From Lachnospiraceae bacterium (lineage in GTDB: Bacteria > Bacillota > Clostridia > Lachnospirales > Lachnospiraceae): 11,987 nucleotides of DNA. The stretch lies in NCBI GenBank assembly GCA_014804565.1, contig JAAUZN010000018.1:69376-81362 (forward strand), read 5' to 3'. The notes under the pieces are model-generated. The model worked only from the letters and a program-made list of their open reading frames with translations, had not been told where the DNA came from and did not search any database. Made by a program: the position numbers and the translations under genes. Positions 1 through 6,386 of this stretch are shown piece by piece. Each line of letters begins with the position of its first letter. Positions within the stretch are counted from its first letter, which is position 1.

Positions 1-43
1 TGCTGCTTTCCGGGATAGTGCTCTGTAGAAAAAAGTAGAAGAT

Positions 44-78
44 AAAAAACGGCTATGGAATGGAATCCATAGCCGTTT
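44..78 (-). terminator. Rho-independent terminator of the MFS transporter gene
   Basis: A perfect 13-bp stem (arms 47-59 and 66-78, 6-base loop) contains GGCTATGGA/TCCATAGCC. Read on the minus strand it is followed directly by a run of six T (44-49 on plus). It lies about 30 bases past the MFS stop codon. The T tract is on the minus-strand side only, so it terminates the MFS gene rather than anything entering from the left. Confidence 0.88.
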
Positions 79-109
79 ACTGTTTCAACTTATAAAATCG
101 AAATAGCAA

Positions 110-1213
110 TCACCAGTATGTAAAAACAATTCCCGCAAGCGGCGACAATATTATCATAATGACGGAAAACGAAAAGGACTCCGCAGAGGTAAGCGTTGCG
201 CGCTGCTCCGATGGGAACATATCCTGCAGGATCGCATTTGTCCGTACCTGTATCGCGTCATCTCCCACCGCCGCTAAAAAGCCGCCCAATGTCATAACTG
301 GCCATATGGACGAATGCTCCGCCAAAACACCTGCAAATACAAGCAGAGCCGTTACAACAAACACGTTTCTGTATTTCAGTTTTGGAAATTGCAGGATCAG
401 CTTGGACCCCACAATGCCGCCCATTTCCATAAAAAGCAGGGCAAAGCCGAGCCACACTTGAGGCAGCTTTCCCTGGAGCTTTGCCTGCAAAAAGAACAAC
501 AGCAGAATGTCAACAGCGCCTACAAAAGAGTTGCACAGCATGAATCCGACCGCACTTCTTGCTTTTTTCAGAAAAGAAATACTTTCCTTAAAACATGCGA
601 TCAGTTCGCTGCCTATCTCGGCGAAATTTCTGTGTCTTTTTTCGATGTTCTCATTTCCTGCGTATACTTCACAGAGAGAAGCCAGTATCAGAATTTGGAC
701 TGCGCCTGTTATCAGGTCTGTTCCGTATGCGATCCTGTGACCGATAAAAAGGGCAAAGCCCGCGCACAAGGTGGAGATACCGCCGCATAGACGGTATATG
801 ATAAGCTGATTGGAACAGTATTTCTCGAACCGGCTTTCCATTTGGGCGATTTTGAGAGAATCGTATGCCAACGCTTCGTCTGAACCAGAGGCAAAATTGT
901 AGCTCAATGCGTGAAAAGCAAGGGAGAGACAAACCATAGGCAGGCCATTGGAAAGTATCATAACGATATTTCCGGCCATTCTCATAATGCTGCTTACGAT
1001 GAGCATTTTCTTTCTGCCGAACACGTCTGCCAGTATTCCCGAAGGAATTTCAAAGATGAGGCTTGTCATGTGAAAAACGGTTTCTGCAATGCCGATTTCC
1101 ACCAGACTGTAGCCTCTTGCCGCCAAAATGGCGACCCATGCGCCCGTGAGCGACAGATTGCCCAGCACGGACGACAAATATAATTTCGATAACTGCTTTT
1201 TAATTTTAAACAT
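110..1213 (-). CDS. MFS efflux-type transporter
   Basis: This 367-residue integral membrane protein is a proton-coupled major facilitator, probably a drug exporter. The loop after the second membrane segment carries motif A (GILADVFGRKK, residues 59-69). SGSDEALAYDSL (109-120) follows segment 4; I recall this motif from Firmicute efflux-type MFS proteins. I count about 11 hydrophobic segments (roughly 11-32, 40-60, 70-90, 93-110, 138-158, 165-183, 222-242, 251-275, 282-298, 302-320, 343-365). Typical relatives are about 390-410 residues with 12 segments, so the last segment may be missing: the frame stops right after FTYW. The ATG at 1213 has AAGGAGG eight bases upstream, which is convincing. 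Upstream lie a promoter and a leader with a short peptide and alternative stems, suggesting induction by a ribosome-targeting antibiotic. The substrate cannot be read from the sequence. Confidence 0.85.
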   Translation of the reverse strand: MFKIKKQLSKLYLSSVLGNLSLTGAWVAILAARGYSLVEIGIAETVFHMTSLIFEIPSGILADVFGRKKMLIVSSIMRMAGNIVMILSNGLPMVCLSLAFHALSYNFASGSDEALAYDSLKIAQMESRFEKYCSNQLIIYRLCGGISTLCAGFALFIGHRIAYGTDLITGAVQILILASLCEVYAGNENIEKRHRNFAEIGSELIACFKESISFLKKARSAVGFMLCNSFVGAVDILLLFFLQAKLQGKLPQVWLGFALLFMEMGGIVGSKLILQFPKLKYRNVFVVTALLVFAGVLAEHSSIWPVMTLGGFLAAVGDDAIQVRTNAILQDMFPSEQRATLTSAESFSFSVIMIILSPLAGIVFTYW

Positions 1214-1336
1214 AAAAAAACCTCCTTAACAATGATTGATTGTTAAGAAGGATAATGCGACAAATTTCCTGAAAAAAGGCGCACTATCCCCCCTAAAGGA
1301 GATAAATGGAACCTTTTGCCAGTTGTAAATTTGTCG
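1214..1336 (-). promoter_or_regulatory. Leader attenuator with competing stems that bury the MFS ribosome binding site
   Basis: Seen on the minus strand: stem A pairs CGACAAATTT (1336-1327, inside the leader peptide ORF) perfectly with AAATTTGTCG (1267-1258). Stem B pairs GGGGGATAGTGC (1292-1281) with GCATTATCCTTC (1258-1247), 12 bp including three G-U. Stem C pairs CCTTCTTAACAAT (1251-1239) with ATTGTTAAGGAGG (1233-1221), 13 bp with one G-U and a 5-base loop. Stem C takes up the whole Shine-Dalgarno AAGGAGG and is followed by seven T, so it could block translation, end transcription, or both. Stems B and C share bases 1247-1251 and cannot coexist. Stem A has one arm inside the loop of B, so it disfavours B. 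A smaller hairpin (1304-1298 with 1291-1285) also competes with B. Inferred logic, as in erm/cat leaders: a stalled ribosome breaks A, B forms, C is lost and the MFS start is freed. Confidence 0.75.
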
Positions 1337-1349
1337 TTTTCCACAACAT
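1293..1349 (-). CDS. 18-residue leader peptide of the MFS attenuator
   Basis: ATG at 1349-1347, stop TAG at 1295-1293; the product reads MLWKTTNLQLAKGSIYLL. AGAGG lies eight bases upstream of the ATG (1362-1358), a usable ribosome binding site, and the predicted transcript start is about 40 bases before that. Codons 5-8 lie in the left arm of stem A and the stop codon abuts the G-run of stem B, so translation of this ORF must affect the downstream fold. I do not recognise the peptide as one of the described erm or cat leader peptides. Its role as a stalling sensor is inferred from the architecture. Confidence 0.65.
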   Translation of the reverse strand: MLWKTTNLQLAKGSIYLL

Positions 1350-1396
1350 AAATGTAACCTCTGAACTTAATTTATATATTGGAAATTTCACAATTT

Positions 1397-1425
1397 ATTA
1401 CAGCATATCATCAATAAAAAGTCAA
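1397..1425 (-). promoter_or_regulatory. Sigma-70 type promoter of the leader and MFS gene
   Basis: On the minus strand, TTGACT (1425-1420), a 17-base spacer, then TGTAAT (1402-1397); each hexamer matches five of six consensus bases. Expected start of transcription is near 1390, giving a 5' leader of about 180 bases before the MFS ATG, long enough for the leader peptide and stems. Confidence 0.75.
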
Positions 1426-1466
1426 TGTACAATTTATGAAGTCCGAAATATAGGACTCTATACATG

Positions 1467-1524
1467 ATATCCTCTTATCAGAACACAGGTTCGGAACGAC
1501 GGACAGAAAGGAGTAAGAGGATAT
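1467..1524 (+). repeat. 11-bp inverted repeat spanning the start of the 33-residue ORF
   Basis: ATATCCTCTTA (1467-1477) and its exact complement TAAGAGGATAT (1514-1524) are separated by 36 bases. The right arm covers the first two bases of the ATG at 1523, and the ribosome binding site AAAGGAG (1507-1513) sits at the edge of the loop. In RNA this stem would hide the start codon. In DNA it could be a protein-binding site. Confidence 0.6.
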
Positions 1525-1624
1525 GAAAGGATATGCAGTGGAGAGCGGTTATATGGGATATGTGAACGGTGTGTACATGCTGTTTGCCAGTGAGACGGAT
1601 TATCTGGATTATATGGCGGCGTAA
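1523..1624 (+). CDS. 33-residue small protein, function unknown
   Basis: ATG at 1523, TAA at 1622-1624. AAAGGAG lies nine bases before the ATG. The product is rich in Tyr and Gly, with YMGYVNGVYMLFASE in the middle and an acidic/aromatic C-terminus (TDYLDYM). It has no membrane segment or signal peptide. I recall similar GYMGYVDGxYMLFASE small hypothetical proteins from Lachnospiraceae but know of no function. It is the first ORF on the plus strand after the divergent MFS promoter and is followed closely by another tiny ORF and then the hydrolase-Mur ligase-ddl operon. The good ribosome binding site and its recognisable sequence make it a likely real gene missed by length cut-offs. Confidence 0.6.
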   Translation: MKGYAVESGYMGYVNGVYMLFASETDYLDYMAA

Positions 1625-1653
1625 TGGGGAATAGATAAAAGGGAGTTGATAGA

Positions 1654-1749
1654 ATGGGGGGAATCAAGTACAATAGGAAAGGAATGACCGGAGTCTGCAG
1701 CCTGATACATAAACATATTTGTCGAGGGCTGCACAAAGGTATAAGATAG
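1654..1749 (+). CDS. 31-residue small basic ORF, doubtful
   Basis: ATG at 1654, TAG at 1747-1749, with AGGGAG eight bases upstream. The product is basic and carries two Cys and several His (the stretch CSLIHKHICRGLHKG). It sits between the 33-residue ORF (30-base gap) and the hydrolase (39-base gap), in the same direction. I do not recognise it; the ribosome binding site and position are the only support, and it could be chance. Confidence 0.3.
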   Translation: MGGIKYNRKGMTGVCSLIHKHICRGLHKGIR

Positions 1750-1788
1750 TGCATAAATTGGAAATAGCACAGGTGCACGGGAGAATGT

Positions 1789-2556
1789 ATGGTCAGAAAA
1801 GTAGATGGAATTTCGGTGAACTATATAGACGAGGGTGAGGGAGAGGCCGTACTTCTTCTGCACGGCTGGGGCGCGAATATCACTCTGTATCGTGGAATCA
1901 TAGATACCCTGAAGCAGGGAAAGCGGGTGATCGCTTTAGATATGCCCGGATTCGGAAAGACGCCGGAACCGCCTGTACCCTGGTGCGTGGATGACTATGT
2001 GGATTTTGTACTGCATTTTATCGATACCTTTTCTCTCAAAAACTTGAGCGTGGTAGTACATTCCTTCGGAGGCAGGGTCTTTTTTAAGATGAATGCCAGA
2101 GAGAATCTGCCTTTTTCCATAGATCGGGCTGTGCTGATCGACAGCGCGGGCATTCTGCCCAAGAAGAACTTTAAGCAGAAGGTGAGCCTGAAATGCTATA
2201 AGATCGGTCGTGCTTTTATGAGTACAAAGGTGATGCATTTCCTCTATCCCGATGCGGTGGATAATATGCGGCGAAAAAGAGGTTCCTCCGATTATAACAG
2301 CGCTACGCCTCTGATGAGGGCAACTTTAGTGAAAGTCGTCAATGAGGATCTGGAGCCGATCATAGGGCAGGTGCAGTGTCCCACCCTTTTGATCTGGGGG
2401 GATCTGGATACGGCTACACCGATCGGAGATGCGAAGCGGATGGAAGAGCTGATCAAAGATGCGGGGCTGGTGGTGTGCGAGGGAGCAGGCCATTTTTCCT
2501 TTGCCGAACAGCCTGCAAAGGTGAACGGCGCATTGAAGGCGTTCTTTGCAGGATAG
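1789..2556 (+). CDS. Alpha/beta-fold hydrolase
   Basis: This 255-residue cytosolic protein has the family landmarks in order: oxyanion strand LLLHGWGAN (22-30), DMPGFGKT (51-58), nucleophile elbow VVHSFGGR with Ser92, catalytic acid in WGDLDTATP (probably Asp207), and GAGH with His235. The length is normal for a single-domain hydrolase, with a cap region around 125-185. The ATG at 1789 follows GGGAG by about five bases; another ATG at 1785 is out of frame. The stop is 48 bases before the Mur ligase gene and the direction is shared, so it probably belongs to a cell-wall operon. The substrate is unknown; an ester or peptide substrate linked to envelope metabolism is a guess from context. Confidence 0.88.
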   Translation: MVRKVDGISVNYIDEGEGEAVLLLHGWGANITLYRGIIDTLKQGKRVIALDMPGFGKTPEPPVPWCVDDYVDFVLHFIDTFSLKNLSVVVHSFGGRVFFKMNARENLPFSIDRAVLIDSAGILPKKNFKQKVSLKCYKIGRAFMSTKVMHFLYPDAVDNMRRKRGSSDYNSATPLMRATLVKVVNEDLEPIIGQVQCPTLLIWGDLDTATPIGDAKRMEELIKDAGLVVCEGAGHFSFAEQPAKVNGALKAFFAG

Positions 2557-2604
2557 GAAACGGCGTGATCTCTTACATGATTTCAGAGAGGAACATGAAT
2601 CCTT

Positions 2605-4236
2605 ATGTATAATGTGTTATTTGTAATCTGGCTTATCACTTATCTGGTGGGCGCAGTCTGGTATGTGCTGTATCTGATGCATATGTTCCAGCAAAATTCC
2701 TATAAACCGCGGGAGTACAGAGAATGGATGGGAGTGCATACGAATGTGGGGCGGTTGCTCGGCAAATGCCTGTATGCCATCGTTTCCTTTTTTCTCGTGT
2801 TACTGACAAATATAGAATATCCTGCGGTTATGATAGCAGCCTGTCTGTTGAATGGGATGACTATATTGGTCAACAAGCCCCATAAGGCGAAAAAACCGTT
2901 GGTGTATACGAAGCGGGTCAAGAGAATGCTGCTCACCACAGGGATTTTATATCTGCTTGTGATTCTGGCAGCTTTGTGCGTAGGGTATTGTGGGTTTATT
3001 ACCTTTCCGGCGGTTGAATTTCCGTGGAATGATCCTGTCATGTGGGAAATGTGGAGTGTAAGTCTGGCATTACTGGCTATGTTTATTTTACAGCCGTTTT
3101 TGATTTTGCTTGTGAATCTGATCAACCATCCGATAGAGAAGGGAATCGATCAATATTATATCAATGATGCAGCACGACTTTTACGGGAAATGCCGAATCT
3201 GAAAGTTGTCGGCGTGACGGGAAGTTACGGCAAGACCAGTGTAAAATATTTTTTGAACACCTTGCTTTCCTCACAGTATAATGTGCTGTATACACCGGGA
3301 AATTTTAATACGACCCTGGGTGTGGTGCGCACGATCCGAGAGAACATGAAACCTTTCCATGAGATCTTTATCTGCGAGATGGGTGCCAGAGAAGTGGGGG
3401 ATATCAAGGAGATCTGCGATCTGGTGCATCCGGATTACGGCATCATTACTTCCATTGGGCCGCAGCATTTACAGAGCTTTCACACCATAGAGAATATTAT
3501 TTCCACCAAGTTTGAGCTGGCGGATGCGGTGCCGGAGACAGGGAAAGTATTTTTAAATTACGATAATTCCTACATCAAGGAGCATAAGATACAAAAATCC
3601 GTGGTAAGCTACGGTACGACGGAGGAAAAGGTGGCTTTTCGGGCGTACGATATTGAAGTGTCCGCCAGAGGTTCTTCCTTTAAGATGCAGGATGAAAACG
3701 GAGCGGTACATGACTTTCACACGAAGCTGGTGGGCAGCCACAATGTACAGAATATTGCCGGTGCCATCGCTGTAGCCCATACCCTGGGAATTCCTATGGA
3801 AAAGCTGATCTATCCGGTGAAGCAGTTGGAGAGCGTACCCCACAGATTGCAGCTTGTAAAGCAGGGTGACCGCATCATACTGGATGACGCCTATAACTCT
3901 AACAAGAATGGTTTTGAGGCGGCGCTCGATACGTTGTCTATGTTTAAGGAACTGCGGATACTGATGACGCCGGGTATGGTGGAGTTGGGAGAAAAGCAGT
4001 ATGATGAAAATAAAGAGGTAGGCGTTTATGCCGCAGACAAGTGCGACTATGCCGTGCTTGTGGGGAAGGAGCAGACTAAGCCGATTCAAGACGGGCTTTT
4101 AGAGGCAGGATTTCCGCAGGGTAAAATGATTCTGGTGGACTCTTTGCAGGAGGCATTTCAGATGGTGAATGCAATCCCCAATGAGCGGCAGAAGGTGATC
4201 CTCATTGAAAACGATCTGCCTGATAATTATGCGTAA
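2605..4236 (+). CDS. Membrane-anchored MurF-like Mur ligase
   Basis: This 543-residue protein probably makes an ATP-dependent amide bond on a peptidoglycan precursor, as MurF does when adding D-Ala-D-Ala. The first ~175 residues are hydrophobic, with about five membrane segments (1-24, 52-70, 72-90, 108-130, 150-173), in place of the UDP-sugar binding domain of soluble MurF (about 450 residues). The Mur ligase core follows: P-loop GVTGSYGKTS (203-212), NTTLG (235-239), SIGPQHLQSF (283-292), SHNVQNIAGA (378-387), HRL (413-415) and MurF-type LDDAYNSN (426-433), ending in ENDLPDNY (535-542). AGAGAGG precedes an ATG at 2595 that encodes only five codons; the in-frame ATG at 2605 is 13 bases after it. 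It is followed by ddl 21 bases on, which would supply its dipeptide. Membrane anchoring suggests a lipid-linked substrate, but this is inference. Confidence 0.85.
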   Translation: MYNVLFVIWLITYLVGAVWYVLYLMHMFQQNSYKPREYREWMGVHTNVGRLLGKCLYAIVSFFLVLLTNIEYPAVMIAACLLNGMTILVNKPHKAKKPLVYTKRVKRMLLTTGILYLLVILAALCVGYCGFITFPAVEFPWNDPVMWEMWSVSLALLAMFILQPFLILLVNLINHPIEKGIDQYYINDAARLLREMPNLKVVGVTGSYGKTSVKYFLNTLLSSQYNVLYTPGNFNTTLGVVRTIRENMKPFHEIFICEMGAREVGDIKEICDLVHPDYGIITSIGPQHLQSFHTIENIISTKFELADAVPETGKVFLNYDNSYIKEHKIQKSVVSYGTTEEKVAFRAYDIEVSARGSSFKMQDENGAVHDFHTKLVGSHNVQNIAGAIAVAHTLGIPMEKLIYPVKQLESVPHRLQLVKQGDRIILDDAYNSNKNGFEAALDTLSMFKELRILMTPGMVELGEKQYDENKEVGVYAADKCDYAVLVGKEQTKPIQDGLLEAGFPQGKMILVDSLQEAFQMVNAIPNERQKVILIENDLPDNYA

Positions 4237-4257
4237 AAGGAAAGGAAACAAGGTATC

Positions 4258-5439
4258 ATGAAAATTCGTGTCGGTGTATTTTTTGGCGGTAAGAGTGTGG
4301 AGCATGAGGTGTCTGTCATTTCCGGTTTGCAGGCGTATAACGCTTTCGATAAAGAGAAATATGAGCCGATTCCTATCTATATCACGAAGGAAAACGAGCT
4401 TTATACGGGAGAACCGATCGCGAATATTGCCAACTACAGAAATATTCCCGAGCTGTTAAAAAAGAGTACGCGTGTATTTCTGATGAGTGAGCAGAACGGT
4501 GTAAAGCTGATTCAATATCCCGAAAAGAAATTTGGCAGCTCTGAGGTGGCACAGATTGATGTGGCATTTCCGGTGGTGCACGGCGCCAATGTGGAGGACG
4601 GCTCTTTGCAGGGGTTTTTGCGGCATTACAATATTCCCTTCGTAGGCTGTGATGTGATGGCATCGGCGGTGACCATGGATAAGTATGTGATGAAAACCGT
4701 GCTCAAGGACAACGATATTCCTGTCCTTGATTGTGTGACTCTGCAAGCCGGGGAGTACCAGAAGGACGAGAAAGCAGCTTATACGAAGGTGGAGGAAAAG
4801 ATATCTTATCCCGTCATTGTAAAGCCGGTAAATCTGGGTTCCAGCGTGGGCATCAAGGTGGCGAAAGATCAGGAGGAACTGCGGGAGGCGTTAGAGTATG
4901 CCTTTACCTTTGGCCCGAAGGTGTTAATAGAACGTGCGATCATGAATTTGCGGGAGATCAACTGTGCAGTTTTGGGTGACTGTGAGGAGGCACATGCCTC
5001 CGAGTGTGAGGAGCCGATCTCCAGTGATGAGATCCTCAGCTATGAGGATAAGTATGTGGCGGGAGGTAAGGGCGGCTCCGAGGGAATGCGGACGGCGAAG
5101 AGAGAACTGCCGGCGAACCTTACCCCTGAGAAGCGTGAGGAAATTCGCCAGATGGCGGTTAAGACCTTTCAGGCGCTTGGCTGTAACGGCGTGTCCAGAA
5201 TTGATTTTATGATCGACAAGGATACGGATCAGGTGTATGTCAATGAGATCAACCCGATTCCCGGATCTTTAGCGTTCTATCTGTGGGAGGCGCTTGGAAA
5301 GCCTTATGCCGAGATGCTGGATGACATGGTGAAGCTGGCGCTCAAGAGAGAGCGGGAGGAAAAGAGTATGATGACCTCCTTTGACAGCAATATCTTACAG
5401 AATGCGAACCTGTCCGGGGCGAAGGGTGTGAAGAAATAA
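4258..5439 (+). CDS. ddl: D-alanine--D-alanine ligase
   Basis: This ATP-grasp enzyme joins two D-Ala for the peptidoglycan stem. Seen in the 393 residues: FGGKSVEHEVSVISG at the N-terminus with Glu15, HGANVEDGSLQG (108-119), a lysine-containing MDKYVMK (140-146), KPVNLGSSVG (189-198), an omega-loop EDKY with Tyr266, GVSRIDF with Arg314 and Asp317, and the metal-binding end VNEINPIPGS with Glu330 and Asn332. The Lys-Tyr in the omega loop matches D-Ala-D-Ala ligases rather than the His of Van-type D-Ala-D-lactate ligases, so it should not confer vancomycin resistance. It is longer than typical Ddl (306-360) because of an insert around 240-285 and a 30-residue polar C-terminal tail. AAGG precedes the ATG at 4258 by four bases. 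It closes the operon; I see no GC-rich terminator after it. Confidence 0.95.
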   Translation: MKIRVGVFFGGKSVEHEVSVISGLQAYNAFDKEKYEPIPIYITKENELYTGEPIANIANYRNIPELLKKSTRVFLMSEQNGVKLIQYPEKKFGSSEVAQIDVAFPVVHGANVEDGSLQGFLRHYNIPFVGCDVMASAVTMDKYVMKTVLKDNDIPVLDCVTLQAGEYQKDEKAAYTKVEEKISYPVIVKPVNLGSSVGIKVAKDQEELREALEYAFTFGPKVLIERAIMNLREINCAVLGDCEEAHASECEEPISSDEILSYEDKYVAGGKGGSEGMRTAKRELPANLTPEKREEIRQMAVKTFQALGCNGVSRIDFMIDKDTDQVYVNEINPIPGSLAFYLWEALGKPYAEMLDDMVKLALKREREEKSMMTSFDSNILQNANLSGAKGVKK

Positions 5440-5684
5440 CCATTCTGTGCTGCATCCTCACACACCCGATTAAGCAAACGCTGTGCAATACCTTTCTCAC
5501 GATATGCCGGAGCAATTAAAAATCAAAAAATTGATTTCACCTTTTTATCTGTCGTTTCCGTTGTCGAATAACCAACTTTCCGAAACATCTCTGTGAGGTA
5601 TTTATAGTTTTCTCGGTCATTGGTATTACACCAGCCGATGACATTGCTTTTGGAATATGCAAGGTATCCCTGCATCTCACCTGC
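5438..5684 (-). pseudogene. GNAT-family N-acetyltransferase remnant
   Basis: On the minus strand the frame from about 5684 reads AGEMQGYLAYSKSNVIGWC, then NTNDRENYKYL, then hits an in-frame TGA at 5525-5523. It continues in the same frame as LIAPAYREKGIAQRLL and NRVCEDAAQNGY, the acetyl-CoA binding motif A (R/QxxGxA) of GNAT enzymes. Relatives have a Cys where the TGA lies, so one base change (TGT or TGC to TGA) explains the stop. The copy is cut at both ends: homology begins just after the TAA of the neighbouring gene (5692) and ends at the ddl stop codon (5437-5439), where the usual continuation and C-terminal half are absent. An AT-rich hairpin near 5519-5536 is too weak to call a terminator. 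Confidence 0.75.
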
Positions 5685-5691
5685 TTACACT

Positions 5692-6186
5692 TTATTCCTG
5701 TCCTCTCACCTCTCGGAATATCTTGTTCATTTCCTCTTCCGAGAGATCATCCAGTGGCATTTCCTCGAAGTAAGGAACACCTTTTTTTATTCCTTCCCGT
5801 ATCCGAACGGGACCGTCCAAATAATATCCGACATAATCATAATCTGTAGGAGCTGCTTGCTGAATCAACTCGGATAACTGATATGCCGCTTTTCTGCTCT
5901 CATCATCCTGCTGTCCGCCAATTGCGGGGCCTGACGGACCATTGTATGCATGCAGGAAAATTTCCCTGCCATCCTCCGTTGTCGTGACAACTCCATAAAT
6001 ATACTGATTCTCCAGGTCTTTTTCCTCATATAATGGTTCGCCAAAAAGGGTTTTCAGTTTGCCATAAATCAATACTGCCTGTTCCATGTAATCAGGTGGA
6101 AAGCCTTCAATGATATTAATAATATTAGATCCGCCAATCTTTTTCTGGTCATTTACTGCCTTAAATTGATACTTAAATTCATCCAT
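5692..6186 (-). CDS. Hypothetical protein, 164 residues
   Basis: This acidic, soluble-looking protein has no signal peptide or membrane segment. Its middle holds a Gly/Pro-rich turn, HAYNGPSGPAIGGQQDDE (about 104-121 from the chosen start), flanked by predicted strands and helices, and the C-terminus is helical and charged. I chose the ATG at 6186 because AAAGGAGG lies eight bases upstream; the open frame extends 25 codons further but that stretch contains the ribosome binding site. I do not recognise the family. Being a lone acidic gene beside a toxin-antitoxin-like pair, an immunity-type role is possible, but nothing in the sequence proves it. The GNAT remnant begins immediately after its stop. 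Confidence 0.7.
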   Translation of the reverse strand: MDEFKYQFKAVNDQKKIGGSNIINIIEGFPPDYMEQAVLIYGKLKTLFGEPLYEEKDLENQYIYGVVTTTEDGREIFLHAYNGPSGPAIGGQQDDESRKAAYQLSELIQQAAPTDYDYVGYYLDGPVRIREGIKKGVPYFEEMPLDDLSEEEMNKIFREVRGQE

Positions 6187-6266
6187 TATCTGTTCCTCCT
6201 TTAAACTAATATATAATTTAGTACATTTCAGTGGTAAGTTCTTTAAGTTTGATATTAGCATACGCT

Positions 6267-6295
6267 ATTATACAATTGCTTGCAATAAATAAAAA
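6267..6295 (-). promoter_or_regulatory. Possible promoter of the 164-residue gene
   Basis: A perfect TATAAT on the minus strand (6272-6267) lies about 80 bases before the ATG at 6186. The -35 position at 17 bases holds only TTTTTA, a poor match. TTGCAA (6285-6280) is too close to this -10. Confidence 0.4.
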
Positions 6296-6311
6296 CTATA
6301 TTGATAATAAC

Positions 6312-6364
6312 TTTACAAATAAGTTGACTGACAAATGAAAAAGTTGAATGTAAAATACTTTACA
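6312..6364 (+). promoter_or_regulatory. Promoter/operator region of the HTH-DUF3990 pair
   Basis: Three TTTACA half-sites occur here: a direct copy at 6312-6317 and a palindrome TGTAAA-ATAC-TTTACA at 6349-6364. The wider sequences ACTTTACAAATAAGTTGA and ACTTTACAGATAATTTGA (starting 6310 and 6357) form an imperfect direct repeat. TTGACT at 6324-6329 is a good -35, but the best -10 at proper spacing is weak (TGTAAA overlapping the palindrome). Binding by the N-terminal HTH of the downstream protein is an inference. Confidence 0.5.
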
Positions 6365-6386
6365 GATAATTTGAAAGGAAAACAAT

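Noticed and set aside
11..21. GGGATAGTGC on the plus strand repeats ten bases of the G-rich arm of the MFS attenuator (minus 1290-1281).
   Set aside because: It lies beyond the MFS terminator with no leader ORF or stem around it in the window; a ten-base match may be chance.
1750..1788. Separate promoter just upstream of the hydrolase gene (TATAAG near 1740).
   Set aside because: The best -35 candidate is at poor spacing (15 bases), so no promoter can be supported; the operon may start further upstream.
4258..5439. Van-type D-Ala-D-lactate ligase (vancomycin resistance).
   Set aside because: The omega loop carries the Lys-Tyr of D-Ala-D-Ala ligases, and no vanH- or vanX-like neighbours are present.
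5519..5536. AAATCAA/TTGATTT hairpin downstream of ddl as a terminator.
   Set aside because: The stem is almost all A-T and lies inside the GNAT relic with no clean T run; it is too weak to terminate reliably.
6187..6261. 25-codon N-terminal extension of the 164-residue minus-strand protein.
   Set aside because: The extension contains the AAAGGAGG ribosome binding site that serves the ATG at 6186.
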